Source: Nonomuraea deserti
Lineage (GTDB): Bacteria; Actinomycetota; Actinomycetes; Streptosporangiales; Streptosporangiaceae
DNA: 64,000 bases
Assembly: GCF_004348685.1 (NCBI RefSeq)
Contig: NZ_SMKO01000014.1
Span: 36,778 to 100,777 of the forward strand
Direction: 5' to 3'
The translations under genes and the position numbers were made by a program. Positions 38,739-47,717 of the stretch are shown here, one piece after another; position 1 is the first letter of the stretch; each line of letters opens with the position of its first letter. The notes beneath the pieces were generated by a model. That model did not search any database and was not told where the DNA came from. It saw only the letters and a program-made list of their open reading frames with translations.

Positions 38739-38981
38739 TCAGGCGGCGGCCAGCGTGTAGGCGTCGGCGACCGCGCCCAGCGCCCAGCGCATCCGCCGCA
38801 CGTACGTCTCGGGATGGTCGCCCGCCTCCTGCGCCACGTACTCCGCGCACCAGGACGCGTCGCCGCCGCACGCGCACAGCCGCTCGTCCACGGCCTCGCG
38901 GATCTGGACGGGCGACAGCCGGTCCGACGGCTGCAGAGCGGTCGCGAAGAGCACCTGCGCAAGCTCGGTCGTGGTGAACAT
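38739..38981 (-). CDS. Small conserved actinobacterial protein of unknown function
   Basis: Encodes 80 residues from ATG 38981 (GAGGAG 6 nt upstream): MFTTTELAQVLFATALQPSD. Cys residues at CACGG and CAEY might bind metal. The pattern (TELAQVLFATALQPSD, then VAQEAGDHPETYVRRMRWAL) resembles small proteins I recall from many Streptomyces-type genomes. Function unknown. Confidence 0.8.
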   Translation of the reverse strand: MFTTTELAQVLFATALQPSDRLSPVQIREAVDERLCACGGDASWCAEYVAQEAGDHPETYVRRMRWALGAVADAYTLAAA

Positions 38982-39062
38982 GTCGGGCTCCTCTCCACAC
39001 GTGCCGTTTGCCGGCACCCTCTAAATAGACATCGAACGGCGGCGGAACTCATCGACATATGA

Positions 39063-39077
39063 CACACAACTTGTGTG
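39063..39077. promoter_or_regulatory. Palindrome in divergent promoter region
   Basis: CACACAACTTGTGTG has perfect 7-bp arms around a central C. It lies between the small protein gene (minus) and the methyltransferase gene (plus), so it may be an operator for one or both. Confidence 0.45.
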
Positions 39078-39165
39078 GACTTTTCCTCAGACACCCGTGG
39101 GGGAGCCGGTGTCAGGCGGAAAATGCGTCGAAACCGGACCGCGGCCGAACGTAGGATCCGGCGGC

Positions 39166-39951
39166 ATGATCATGGATCCGGAAGTCCGCGCCTACTACGA
39201 GCGCGGCGGAGAGCTGACCAGGCTGCGCCAGGGGCGCGGCAGGCTGGAGTTCCACCGCACCCGCGACGTGTTGCGCCGCACGCTGCCCCCGCCACCCGCC
39301 CGGGTGCTCGACGTGGGCGGCGGCGCCGGCGTGCACGCCGAGTGGCTGGCGGCCGACGGGTACGCCGTCGAGGTGATCGACCCGGTGCCCCTGCACGTCA
39401 CGGAGGCGGCGGCGCTGCCGGGGGTGACCGCGCGGCTCGGCGACGCCCGCGACCTGCCGGTCCCGGACGGCCAGGCCGACGCGGTGCTGCTGCTGGGGCC
39501 GCTCTACCACCTGCCCGAGCGGGCAGACCGCGTCCGGGCGCTGGCCGAGGCGCGGCGGGCCGCACGGCCCGGCGGCACGGTCGCCGCGGCCTTCATCAGC
39601 AGGTACGCGGCCCTGCACGACAGCGTCTACCACGGGACCTTCACGGAGCAGGCCGCGCGCGCCGCCGACTACCGCTCGGTCGAGACCGGGACGATCGTCT
39701 CGACCGTAGAGACGGGATTCCGGGGTTACCTGCACACCCCTGAGGAGATCCCCGGCGAGTTCACCGACGCCGGGCTGCCCGAGCCGCACCGCTACGGCCT
39801 GGAAGGCGTGTTCTGGCTTTACGGAGACGTGAACGCCTGGCTGGACGACGACGGGCGGCGCGAGCTGCTGCTCGACGCCGCCCGCAAGGTGGAGTGCGAG
39901 CCGTCGCTCCTGGGGGCCAGCGGTCATCTGCTGGCCGTGACGCGGGTCTAG
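39166..39951 (+). CDS. SAM-dependent class I methyltransferase
   Basis: Encodes 261 residues. Motif I VLDVGGGAGVHAEWLA and the acidic residue in VEVIDPV bind SAM, and LLLGPLYHL is motif IV-like. The start at ATG 39166 is chosen because TAGGAT (39152-39157) lies 8 nt upstream, a leaderless arrangement. The substrate is not readable. It overlaps the convergent spo0M gene by 4 nt. Confidence 0.88.
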   Translation: MIMDPEVRAYYERGGELTRLRQGRGRLEFHRTRDVLRRTLPPPPARVLDVGGGAGVHAEWLAADGYAVEVIDPVPLHVTEAAALPGVTARLGDARDLPVPDGQADAVLLLGPLYHLPERADRVRALAEARRAARPGGTVAAAFISRYAALHDSVYHGTFTEQAARAADYRSVETGTIVSTVETGFRGYLHTPEEIPGEFTDAGLPEPHRYGLEGVFWLYGDVNAWLDDDGRRELLLDAARKVECEPSLLGASGHLLAVTRV

Positions 39952-40721
39952 AACCACCCGCGGTTGCGGGCCATCTTCTCCAGCCCGCGCTCCAGGGCCT
40001 GACCCGCCGCGCCGGGCGGATCGTCGTAGCGGATGGTGAACCGGTTGTAGGCGTCATGGCTGGAGGTCAGGAAGCCGCCCCGCTTGTCGGCCTCCAGGAT
40101 GACGTCCATCTTCCCCGGCACGGCGATGAACGTCAGCTCCAGCTCGTTGAAGTAGCGCCGCCACTTGCCGCCGGCGTAGTACTCGATCTCCTGGAAGAAC
40201 GGCATCGTCGAGCCGTAGAGCGTGCCGCGCTCCAGGTCGGCCTTCTTGAACCGGAAGCCCAACCGGTCGAGCGCGGCGATCACGTGCTCCTGGACGGGCA
40301 GCGGGCTGACGAACAGCGGGTCGAGGTCTCCCTTGTCGAGCGCGCCCGCCAGCGCCAGCTCCGTCTGCACGCCGAGCCTCATCCCGTGCAGTGGCTGCCC
40401 CGCGATCGCGCTGATCGGCGTCTCCCACGGGATCGCCACCTCGAACGGATGCTGGTGCTGCGCGCCCGCGGCGAGCTGGAACGGCCCCGAGACCTGCTGG
40501 CGCAGGAAGCTGTAGGTCGACTTGTACTCGTTGTCGCCCGACTCGACCTCCACGACCGCGGTCAGGTCGATGTGGATGCCCTCGACCTTGTAGTCCGCCT
40601 TGCCGCCACGGAAGTGGACGACTCCGCGCAGCAGCTCGCCGGGGCGCACTCCCGTGTTGGTCAGCACCGTGTCAACCTCGACGCCCGCGCCGAACGCGGC
40701 CATCAACTTGCGGAACACCAT
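39948..40721 (-). CDS. Spo0M-family sporulation-control protein
   Basis: Encodes 257 residues of the Spo0M/arrestin-like family: VFRKLMAAFGAGVEVDTVL at the start, then two beta-sandwich halves (FRGGKADYKVEGIHIDL, AIPWETPISAIAGQPL) and a helical end. AGGAG precedes the ATG. Bacillus Spo0M affects sporulation control. Last gene of a three-gene operon after two SPFH proteins, with a 10-nt gap, suggesting work at the membrane. Confidence 0.92.
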   Translation of the reverse strand: MVFRKLMAAFGAGVEVDTVLTNTGVRPGELLRGVVHFRGGKADYKVEGIHIDLTAVVEVESGDNEYKSTYSFLRQQVSGPFQLAAGAQHQHPFEVAIPWETPISAIAGQPLHGMRLGVQTELALAGALDKGDLDPLFVSPLPVQEHVIAALDRLGFRFKKADLERGTLYGSTMPFFQEIEYYAGGKWRRYFNELELTFIAVPGKMDVILEADKRGGFLTSSHDAYNRFTIRYDDPPGAAGQALERGLEKMARNRGWF

Positions 40722-40731
40722 GGGGGTTCTC

Positions 40732-41973
40732 CTATGCGGAAGGTGTGTGGCCGTTCATGTGGCCGGAACCCGTGCCCGAGATGCGGGGAAGCAGCTGGGC
40801 CAGGAGGAGGGTGGAGAGCGCGGAGTCCGACTGCCCCTGCTGGGTGCGGACGACCAGCGGCTGGGGTGCGTTCTCCGCCAGTTTGGCGCCCACGTCGAGG
40901 CGCTTGCGGGCCAGCTCGTACTGCAGCACGGCCCGGTTGTCCCGGTACGACTCGGCCAGCCGGCGCAGCGCCTTGGCCTCGTTCTCGGCGGCGGTCAGCT
41001 CGGCCCTGCCGCGCGCCTCAATCTCCCACGTCACCCGCTGCGCCTCGGTCTCCTGCTCCTCCAGCATGCGCGCCACGTCCTTGCGCGCGGTGTTGTGGGC
41101 GGCCTTGACCTCGACCACGCGGGCGTCACGGGTCTTCTTGGAGCGCTCGATCTCCATCAGCAGGGTGTCGATGCGGCGCTTGCGGGTCAGCTCCCACTCG
41201 CGCTCGTAGGCCGACATCTCCTTGGCCACCTTCTCCCGGGTGGACAGGTGCTGCTGGTACTGGTCGGGCAGCTGGACGTCGGGGATGTTGGCGCCCGTGA
41301 TGCGCACGCCGTACCTGCCGAGCTGGCGGTTGAGCGCGTCCTGCATGTCGCCCACGTCGGAGCCGCGCAGGTCGTACGCGCGCTCGGTGTGGACCCTGCG
41401 GCTGCGCTGCCTGATCGCGTCCTGCACCGCGCTGGAGAGCACCAGGTCGAAGTTGCCCGCGCCGATCGTGCGGACGAACGCGACCGGGTCCACGATGCGG
41501 AACTTCAGGAAGAACTCGATCGACTTCAGCGGCACGTTCTCGGCCGTGGGGCAGGCCACGATCGGCGCCGAGTACGGAATCTCGGTCGAGGTGTCGACGA
41601 CCGCGTCCACCCGGTCCCACGGCAGCCAGAGGTAGTGGCGGCCGGGCGGCAGCGTGCTGGTGATGGCGCCCCATCGGCTGCGTACGCCGGTGGTGCCCTC
41701 CTCGATCTCGATGATCGCCTTGCGCCACATCGTGACCAGCGCCAGGGCCAGGAAGAGCAGCGCCGCGAGCGCGGCGATGATCGTGAGGTCGGTCAGCGCG
41801 GCCATGCCGGCGCAGTAGAGGGCCAGGAACACCAGCGCCATCCAGGCGAAGCCGCGGCGGTCCTTGGGGATCACGACGGGGACGAGCTGGCCCTGCTCGC
41901 CGCCGCGCAGCAGCTGGCGGATCTCACCCCAGGAGGCCAGCGACTCCTTGATCTTCGAGAATTCCCTGCTCAT
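40732..41973 (-). CDS. SPFH/band 7-domain membrane protein
   Basis: Encodes 413 residues. Two transmembrane helices at about 42-62 and 64-84 (FAWMALVFLALYCAGMAAL, IIAALAALLFLALALV) precede the band 7 domain (about 85-270: EIEEGTTGVRSRWGAI, FFLKFRIVDPVAFVRTIG) and a long charged coiled coil (270-380). The C terminus is Gly/Ser-rich. SPFH proteins form membrane scaffolds. It is second in an operon with another SPFH protein upstream (46-nt gap) and Spo0M downstream. Confidence 0.92.
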   Translation of the reverse strand: MSREFSKIKESLASWGEIRQLLRGGEQGQLVPVVIPKDRRGFAWMALVFLALYCAGMAALTDLTIIAALAALLFLALALVTMWRKAIIEIEEGTTGVRSRWGAITSTLPPGRHYLWLPWDRVDAVVDTSTEIPYSAPIVACPTAENVPLKSIEFFLKFRIVDPVAFVRTIGAGNFDLVLSSAVQDAIRQRSRRVHTERAYDLRGSDVGDMQDALNRQLGRYGVRITGANIPDVQLPDQYQQHLSTREKVAKEMSAYEREWELTRKRRIDTLLMEIERSKKTRDARVVEVKAAHNTARKDVARMLEEQETEAQRVTWEIEARGRAELTAAENEAKALRRLAESYRDNRAVLQYELARKRLDVGAKLAENAPQPLVVRTQQGQSDSALSTLLLAQLLPRISGTGSGHMNGHTPSA

Positions 41974-42019
41974 CGGTCGCTCACCAGTTCCTCGTCAACG
42001 CGTCGGTTCGGCTCTCTGC

Positions 42020-43645
42020 TCACAGGAGCTCACTTCCCTGGGCCCGGCCGCCCGGCAGGAGGCGTTCGACGGTCCGTTCGAGCTCCGGGTCGGGCTGCGG
42101 CGGCTCCACGGCCTCGCCCACGTCGGCGGCGGCCTTCTTGAGCAGGGCGACGATCTCGTCCTCCCGGCCGGCCACGCGCGCGCCGATCTCGTCGAGCCTG
42201 GAGCGGATGGCGGCCATGTCCTCGGGGGAGAACAGCACCGCGCCCTTACCGCCCACCAGCTGCTGCGCCAGGGCCAGGAAGTCGATGTCGGTCTGCTCGC
42301 CCACCTGCACCACCTGCGGCAGCCGGGCCGAGACGGACTCCAGCTTGGTCAGCAGGTCCTGCTGGAAGCGGTAGTCGAGGATCTCGGGCGCCTCCGCGGC
42401 CGACAGCGCCCTGATGTCCAGGGCCTGGGCCTCCAGGAGCGCGGCGTTGGCGTTGGCCGTGGACTCGGCCTCGACCAGCCGCTGCCTGGCCTGCGCCGTG
42501 GCCTGATGGGTGGCACGTTCGAGCGCGGTGTCCATGCGGGCCTGGTAGCCGGCGATCTCGGCCTGGATGGCACTCAGCGTCTCCTGCAGCCCGGCCAGCT
42601 CCTTGATCAGGTCGCCCTCGTTCTGCTCCTTGCGCAGGTTCAGCTCGTACTCGTAGGTGTAGGCCTCCTTGGCGACGCGGACCATCTCGGGGGCCGCCAG
42701 GTCCATGCGGTATTCCTGGCTGGAGGGCTCGGCGTGCGTGATGTTCACGTCGGTGAGCCGTACGGCGGGCAGGAACTGCTGGTTGAGGCTCTCCAGCATG
42801 CCGAGCGTGCTCTCGCCCACCAGGTCGTAGATCTCCTCGGCCCGCTGGGCGTAGATGAGGGAGCGGGTGACCTCGCTGATGGCGTTCTGGAGCTTCGACT
42901 GGAAGCCGCTGACCGAGCCGAGCACGAAGATGAACTCGGCCGGGTTCTCGATCCTGAACTGCAGGAACAGGTCCACGCTCGCCTTGACGCCCTGCTGGGT
43001 CGGCGCTTCGCTGATCGGCGCGTTGAACGGGTACTCGCGCGTGGTGTTGACGATGTAGCTGACCCGCTTCCACGGGTTGAACAGCGTCACCCGTCCGGGA
43101 TCCGCGATGTGCACCAGCTTGCCGAACTTGGTGATCAGCGCCTTGCAGCCCTCGGGCACCATCACCACGCTCCGCCGCCACCACAGGAACACGGCGGCCA
43201 GGACCAGCACGAACCAGTAGTGCGGGCCGAAGATCAGGTCGGTGTTGGGGATGACGTTGCCGAGGGCGCCGATCAGGCCGAGCACCACGAGGATGCCGAG
43301 GGGTACGAGCACCTTCGCGGTGCTGCCCTTGGGGATCACCACGGGCGAGATGACGTGCATGCCGTTGTCGGCGAAGCTGCGGTTGACGATCTCGCCGGCC
43401 TCGTTCAGCGACGCCGTTCTGGCCTCGATGAGCGTGCCGATGGAGGCGCCGCCGTCGCGGGCCGCCGCGAAGTCGTGCGGGTTCAGCGCGAAGCCCGGGG
43501 CCTGGCCCTGCCCGCCCTGAGGCCCCACCTGGCCGGCGAACTGCCCCACGGCCTGACCCATCGCCTGGCGTACGTCACCCCCTTGCGCCACCGCTTGGGC
43601 GATGCCCTGACCTGCTTGGCGTAGTGCCTCTCTGGGACGTGACAT
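42020..43645 (-). CDS. Large SPFH/band 7-domain membrane protein
   Basis: Encodes 541 residues from ATG 43645, chosen because GGAAGG lies just upstream; the open frame extends farther but lacks start signals. A Gln/Gly-rich N terminus (GQAVGQFAGQVGPQGGQGQ) is followed by transmembrane segments at about 108-155 (LVPLGILVVLGLIGALG, YWFVLVLAAVFLWW), the band 7 domain (160-330) and a long coiled coil (330-460). A large homo- or hetero-oligomer with the SPFH partner downstream is likely. First gene of the operon. Confidence 0.9.
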   Translation of the reverse strand: MSRPREALRQAGQGIAQAVAQGGDVRQAMGQAVGQFAGQVGPQGGQGQAPGFALNPHDFAAARDGGASIGTLIEARTASLNEAGEIVNRSFADNGMHVISPVVIPKGSTAKVLVPLGILVVLGLIGALGNVIPNTDLIFGPHYWFVLVLAAVFLWWRRSVVMVPEGCKALITKFGKLVHIADPGRVTLFNPWKRVSYIVNTTREYPFNAPISEAPTQQGVKASVDLFLQFRIENPAEFIFVLGSVSGFQSKLQNAISEVTRSLIYAQRAEEIYDLVGESTLGMLESLNQQFLPAVRLTDVNITHAEPSSQEYRMDLAAPEMVRVAKEAYTYEYELNLRKEQNEGDLIKELAGLQETLSAIQAEIAGYQARMDTALERATHQATAQARQRLVEAESTANANAALLEAQALDIRALSAAEAPEILDYRFQQDLLTKLESVSARLPQVVQVGEQTDIDFLALAQQLVGGKGAVLFSPEDMAAIRSRLDEIGARVAGREDEIVALLKKAAADVGEAVEPPQPDPELERTVERLLPGGRAQGSELL

Positions 43646-43758
43646 TGGACCTTCCTTTTCCGCTACAGGCGATTCCGACCGTATCGGGAATGACTTACTG
43701 TTCGCTTGCAATGGGGCATCACATATGTATGGCTGTCCGTAGCAGGTGTGCTGCTTAT

Positions 43759-43774
43759 GTAGTGGACGTACTAC
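43759..43774. promoter_or_regulatory. Inverted repeat upstream of XRE regulator
   Basis: GTAGT-GGACGT-ACTAC lies 25 nt upstream of the XRE gene and could be an autoregulatory site. Confidence 0.4.
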
Positions 43775-43799
43775 GTCGGGGATGCACGCGAGGAGTTCG

Positions 43800-44033
43800 A
43801 TGAGCGAGACCGTCCACAACCGCATCGCGTTGCTGCGCGCGGAGCGGAACGTGACCCGCAGGCAGCTCGCCGAGGCCCTGGGAGTCCACTACCAGACCGT
43901 CGGCTATCTCGAACGCGGGGAGTACAGCCCCAGCCTCTACCTGGCGCTGCGCATCGCCGGCTATTTCGAGGTGCCCGTCGAAGTGGTCTTCTCCACCAGC
44001 CCGTTCCCCAGGATCGGCGAACGGTCCGCATGA
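43800..44033 (+). CDS. Small XRE-family helix-turn-helix regulator
   Basis: Encodes 77 residues from ATG 43800 (AGGAG 4 nt upstream). It consists of one helix-turn-helix domain (NRIALLRAERNVTRRQLAEALGVHYQTVGYLERG) and a short tail FEVPVEVVFS. Similar short regulators are found as single-domain repressors. It lies divergent from the SPFH operon and upstream of uvrB. Confidence 0.9.
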   Translation: MSETVHNRIALLRAERNVTRRQLAEALGVHYQTVGYLERGEYSPSLYLALRIAGYFEVPVEVVFSTSPFPRIGERSA

Positions 44034-44056
44034 CGTTTTCTGTCAGTCCGGCCGCC

Positions 44057-44062
44057 TACAGT
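44057..44062 (+). promoter_or_regulatory. -10 element of a leaderless promoter for uvrB
   Basis: TACAGT ends 7 nt before ATG 44070. Confidence 0.6.
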
Positions 44063-44069
44063 GGGCACC

Positions 44070-46178
44070 ATGCGACCGGTCACAGATTTGCAGCGGAAGG
44101 TGGCGCCCTTCGAGGTCGTCACCGAGATGACTCCCTCCGGCGACCAGCCGACGGCCATCGCCGAGCTGGAGCACCGCGTCAAGGCCGGGGAGAAGGACAA
44201 CGTCCTGCTGGGTGCCACCGGCACCGGCAAGACGGCCACGATCGCCTGGCTCATCGAGCGGCTGCAGCGGCCCGCGCTGGTGATGCAGCCCAACAAGACC
44301 CTGGCCGCGCAGTTCGCCAACGAGCTCCGCGAGATGTTGCCGAACAACGCGGTCGAATATTTCGTCTCCTACTACGACTATTACCAGCCTGAGGCTTACG
44401 TCCCGCAGAGCGACACCTACATCGAGAAAGACTCCTCGATCAACGACGAGGTCGAGCGCCTGCGCCACTCGGCGACCAACTCGCTGCTCACCCGGCGCGA
44501 CACCATCGTGGTCGCCTCCGTGTCGTGCATCTACGGCCTGGGCACGCCGCAGGAATACGTCGACCGCATGGCCAGGCTCCGCGTCGGCATGGACGTCGAC
44601 CGCGACCAGCTGCTGCGCCGCCTGGTCGACATGCAGTACACGCGCAACGACCTCGCCTTCACCCGGGGCACGTTCCGGGTGCGCGGCGACACGATCGAGA
44701 TCATCCCCAAATACGAAGAGCTGGCCGTGCGCATCGAGATGTTCGGCGACGAGATCGAGAAGCTCTCGACCATGCACCCGCTCACCGGCGAGGTCATCAC
44801 CGAAGACAAAGAGCTCTACATCTTCCCCGCCTCCCACTACGTCGCGGGCGAGCAGCGCATGACGGCCGCCGTGGCGGGCATCGAGGCGGAGCTGGCCGAA
44901 CGCCTGTCGGAGCTCGAGCGCCAGGGCAAGCTGCTGGAGGCGCAGCGGCTGCGCATGCGCACGACGTACGACATCGAGATGATGCGCCAGATCGGCACCT
45001 GCTCCGGCATCGAGAACTACTCGCGCCACATGGACGGCCGCGAGGCCGGCAGCGCCCCCAACACGCTGCTCGACTACTTCCCCGAGGACTTCGTCCTGGT
45101 GCTCGACGAGTCCCACCAGACCGTGCCGCAGATCGGCGCCATGTACGAAGGCGACGCCTCGCGCAAGCGCACGCTGGTCGAGCACGGATTCCGGCTGCCG
45201 TCGGCGCTCGACAACCGGCCGCTCAAGTGGGAGGAGTTCCTGGAGCGCATCGGGCAGACGGTCTACCTGTCGGCCACTCCCGGGCCCTACGAGCTGGGCC
45301 GGGTCAAGGGCGAGGTCGTCGAGCAGGTCATCCGCCCGACCGGCCTGGTCGACCCCGAGATCGTCGTCAAGCCCACCAAGGGCCAGATCGACGACCTGGT
45401 CCACGAGATCCGCGACCGCGCCGAGCGCGACGAACGCGTGTTGGTCACCACGCTGACCAAGAAGATGTCGGAAGACCTGACCGACTACCTCCTGGAGCTC
45501 GGCATCCGGGTCCGCTACCTCCACAGCGAGGTCGACACGCTGCGCCGCATCGAGCTGCTGCGCGAGCTGCGCACCGGCGAGTTCGACGTGCTCGTCGGCA
45601 TCAACCTCCTGCGCGAGGGCCTCGACCTGCCCGAGGTCTCGCTGGTGTCGATCCTCGACGCCGACAAGGAGGGCTTCCTCCGCTCGGAGACGTCCCTGAT
45701 CCAGACCATCGGCCGCGCCGCCCGTAACGTCTCCGGCCAGGTCCACATGTACGCCGACAAGGTCACCCCGTCGATGGAGCGGGCGATCGACGAGACCAAC
45801 CGGCGCAGGGCCAAGCAGATCGCCTACAACGAAGCCAACGGCATCGACCCGCAGCCCCTGCGCAAGAAGATCGCCGACATCCTCGACTCGTTGCAGCGCG
45901 AGGACGCCGACACCGACCGGCTGCTCGGCGGGGGCCGCCAGCAGTCGCGCGGCAAGGCGCCGGTGCCGGGCTTCGCCGCCCGGCAGGCCGGTCAGCACGC
46001 CAAGGCCATCGCCGGCGAGATGCCCAGGGCACAGATGGAGTCCCTGATCGACTCGCTGACCGAGCAGATGCACCAGTCCGCGGCCGACCTGCAGTTCGAG
46101 GTGGCCGCCCGGCTGCGCGACGAGATCAAGGAGCTCAAGCGCGAGCTGCGCGACATGCGCGAGGCAGGCGTCGAATAA
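44070..46178 (+). CDS. uvrB: Excinuclease ABC subunit B
   Basis: Encodes 702 residues. Helicase motifs include Walker [17 protein letters not shown]-like VLVLDESH and motif [11 protein letters not shown]. The beta-hairpin [12 protein letters not shown] and the C-terminal UVR motif ([19 protein letters not shown]) complete the protein. It checks DNA damage and loads UvrC in nucleotide excision repair. ATG 44070 is set by the leaderless -10; a GTG at 44061 overlaps it. Confidence 0.98.
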   Translation: MRPVTDLQRKVAPFEVVTEMTPSGDQPTAIAELEHRVKAGEKDNVLLGATGTGKTATIAWLIERLQRPALVMQPNKTLAAQFANELREMLPNNAVEYFVSYYDYYQPEAYVPQSDTYIEKDSSINDEVERLRHSATNSLLTRRDTIVVASVSCIYGLGTPQEYVDRMARLRVGMDVDRDQLLRRLVDMQYTRNDLAFTRGTFRVRGDTIEIIPKYEELAVRIEMFGDEIEKLSTMHPLTGEVITEDKELYIFPASHYVAGEQRMTAAVAGIEAELAERLSELERQGKLLEAQRLRMRTTYDIEMMRQIGTCSGIENYSRHMDGREAGSAPNTLLDYFPEDFVLVLDESHQTVPQIGAMYEGDASRKRTLVEHGFRLPSALDNRPLKWEEFLERIGQTVYLSATPGPYELGRVKGEVVEQVIRPTGLVDPEIVVKPTKGQIDDLVHEIRDRAERDERVLVTTLTKKMSEDLTDYLLELGIRVRYLHSEVDTLRRIELLRELRTGEFDVLVGINLLREGLDLPEVSLVSILDADKEGFLRSETSLIQTIGRAARNVSGQVHMYADKVTPSMERAIDETNRRRAKQIAYNEANGIDPQPLRKKIADILDSLQREDADTDRLLGGGRQQSRGKAPVPGFAARQAGQHAKAIAGEMPRAQMESLIDSLTEQMHQSAADLQFEVAARLRDEIKELKRELRDMREAGVE

Positions 46179-46191
46179 CCGAGCGGGTGAC

Positions 46192-46306
46192 GGTGGCGCC
46201 CCGCGTGGAAAGCCCGTGATGGTGGCGCCCCGCGTGGAACGACTGAGCGCGTGTTGGTGGCGCCCCGCGTGGAACGACTGAGCGCGTGTTGGTGGCGCCA
46301 ACGCGG
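46192..46306. repeat. Tandem direct repeat downstream of uvrB, 35-bp period
   Basis: The core GGTGGCGCCCCGCGTGGAA occurs at 46192-46210, 46221-46239 and 46256-46274, with a partial copy from 46291. Copies 2 to 4 are spaced exactly 35 bp and share the spacer. Non-coding. Confidence 0.85.
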
Positions 46307-46434
46307 TCGACGGCCGGACCCGCTCCCCTAATGCCCGATGCCCGATGCCCGATGTACCGGTGGCAACGGGCTCCGGGAGCGACGCGACCGGGCCCGGGGC
46401 GGGCTCCGGCCGCGACGACGTGGGGCGGGGGCGG

Positions 46435-47319
46435 TCACATCCGCGCTTCCTCCCGCAGGAGGGCGGCGAGGGAGCCGGGGTCGGCGGCCGTGACGCCCTT
46501 GGCGGCGAACCAGGTGGCGACGTTGCGCGCGTCGCGGTCGAGGAACGACGGGCCCGCCGGATGCGCGATCACGTCCACGATCTGCGGAAGGTCGATGATG
46601 ACCAGCCTGCCCTCGTGCACCAGGAGGTTGTACGGCGACAGATCCCCGTGGGCCAGCCCTTCCCTGGCCAGGGTGACCATGGCCGTGACCAGCTGCTCCC
46701 ACAGGTCGTCCAGGTCGTCGGACACCTGGGCCAGCCGCGGCGCCGCGAAGCCGTCCCGCGTGCCGATGAACTCCTGCAGGATCTCCGTCCCTACGATCTG
46801 CACCGGGTACGGCACCGGCACTCCGAGTTCCCACAGCCGGCACAGGGCGGCGAACTCGGCCACCGCCCACTGAGCGGCGATCACCTGCTTGCCGAAGGCC
46901 GTGCGGTTGGCCATGGCCCGGTTCATCCGGCTCTCGCGTGTGCTGCGTCCCTCCAGGTAGCCGGCGTCGCGGTGGAACAGGCGGTGGTCGGAGGAGCGGT
47001 AGCGCTTGGCGGCCAGCAGGCACTCGCGGTCGGTGCCGGGCACGCCACGCGAGATCAGGTGGACGTCGGCTTCCTTGCCGGTCTTGAGCACGCCGTGCTC
47101 GGTGTCGACGGCGGCCAGTTCGGTGACCAGCCAGTCAGGGTAGGGCCGGGGGCCCTTCTCGGTGGGCGTGCTCTGGTCCCAGGTGGACCAGCGATCACCT
47201 TCGGGCGGGCCGTCGTCGGTTCCGGAGGAGGTGTTCGAGGAGGTGCTCTCCAGCCAGGCGATGTCGTCGGCGTCGAGGGCGTACTTGCCGCGGCGGCGGT
47301 GTTGCGAGTGCTTGGGCAC
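46435..47319 (-). CDS. RIO-type serine/threonine protein kinase
   Basis: Encodes 294 residues from GTG 47319. The ATP-binding segment (VLKTGKEADVHLI, then LAAKRY with the Lys), catalytic loop HGDLSPYNLLV and metal-binding LVIIDLPQIVD define a RIO1-like kinase. The N-terminal 80 residues are charged and low in complexity. RIO kinases in archaea and eukaryotes mature small ribosomal subunits; the bacterial role is unclear. A short leader open frame precedes it. Confidence 0.92.
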   Translation of the reverse strand: MPKHSQHRRRGKYALDADDIAWLESTSSNTSSGTDDGPPEGDRWSTWDQSTPTEKGPRPYPDWLVTELAAVDTEHGVLKTGKEADVHLISRGVPGTDRECLLAAKRYRSSDHRLFHRDAGYLEGRSTRESRMNRAMANRTAFGKQVIAAQWAVAEFAALCRLWELGVPVPYPVQIVGTEILQEFIGTRDGFAAPRLAQVSDDLDDLWEQLVTAMVTLAREGLAHGDLSPYNLLVHEGRLVIIDLPQIVDVIAHPAGPSFLDRDARNVATWFAAKGVTAADPGSLAALLREEARM

Positions 47320-47359
47320 GGTGGGATTGCTCCAGAAGTGAGACCCACCGGCTCGTCGA

Positions 47360-47428
47360 TCAGGTCAGCGAACGCCCGGTGGGAAGGTGTGAGGACGCGG
47401 AAAACGGCACGCGAACAATCGTCATCAC
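47360..47428 (-). CDS. Putative short leader peptide upstream of RIO kinase
   Basis: A 22-codon frame (GTG 47428 or ATG 47425: MTIVRVPFSASSHLPTGRSL then T and stop) has a strong GGGAGG 8 nt before the GTG. It ends 41 nt before the RIO kinase start. It could regulate kinase translation or be a real micropeptide; evidence is only the ribosome binding site. Confidence 0.4.
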   Translation of the reverse strand: MMTIVRVPFSASSHLPTGRSLT

Positions 47429-47575
47429 GGTCTCACCCTCCCTTCGCGTCGCAGCGATCGACTCGGACCGACTATGCCGGTCGATCGTGAGCGCCGCAAC
47501 CGAATAAACGGCGTGTCGCGTCGCGGGCGGATGCCGCCGACGTGTGCGGCCCGCACAGGTGTGCCCGGCCCGGCC

Positions 47576-47651
47576 CGCGCACGTCGGCAAGACCCGCGCA
47601 CGTCGGCCCGGCTCGCGCATGTCGGCCCGGCTCGCGCATGTCGGCCCGGCC
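47576..47651. repeat. Four 19-bp direct repeats
   Basis: Units begin at 47576, 47595, 47614 and 47633 (CGCGCATGTCGGCCCGGCT and variants), head to tail, about 65 nt upstream of the zinc-ribbon gene. Confidence 0.8.
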
Positions 47652-47705
47652 CGGCCCGAGGTGCGCGGGTCGGATATCGCGGTGCGGGACGGCCGGACGG
47701 TTGTG

Positions 47706-47711
47706 TACCTT
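47706..47711 (+). promoter_or_regulatory. -10 element of a leaderless promoter for the zinc-ribbon gene
   Basis: TACCTT ends 6 nt before ATG 47718 and no ribosome binding site is present. Confidence 0.5.
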
Positions 47712-47717
47712 GCGGGC

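Larger units (their letters stand above)
47320..47717. other. Intergenic region with leader ORF and direct repeats
   Basis: Between the divergent RIO kinase and zinc-ribbon genes. It contains a 22-codon leader ORF (47360-47428) and four 19-bp direct repeats (47576-47651). No longer gene is supported. Confidence 0.6.

Noticed and set aside
44043..46301. Minus-strand frame antisense to uvrB
   Set aside because: A shadow of uvrB codon bias; no recognisable domains.
46192..47651. CRISPR array
   Set aside because: The repeats at 46192-46306 and 47576-47651 have identical or no spacers, and no cas genes are near; these are tandem repeats.
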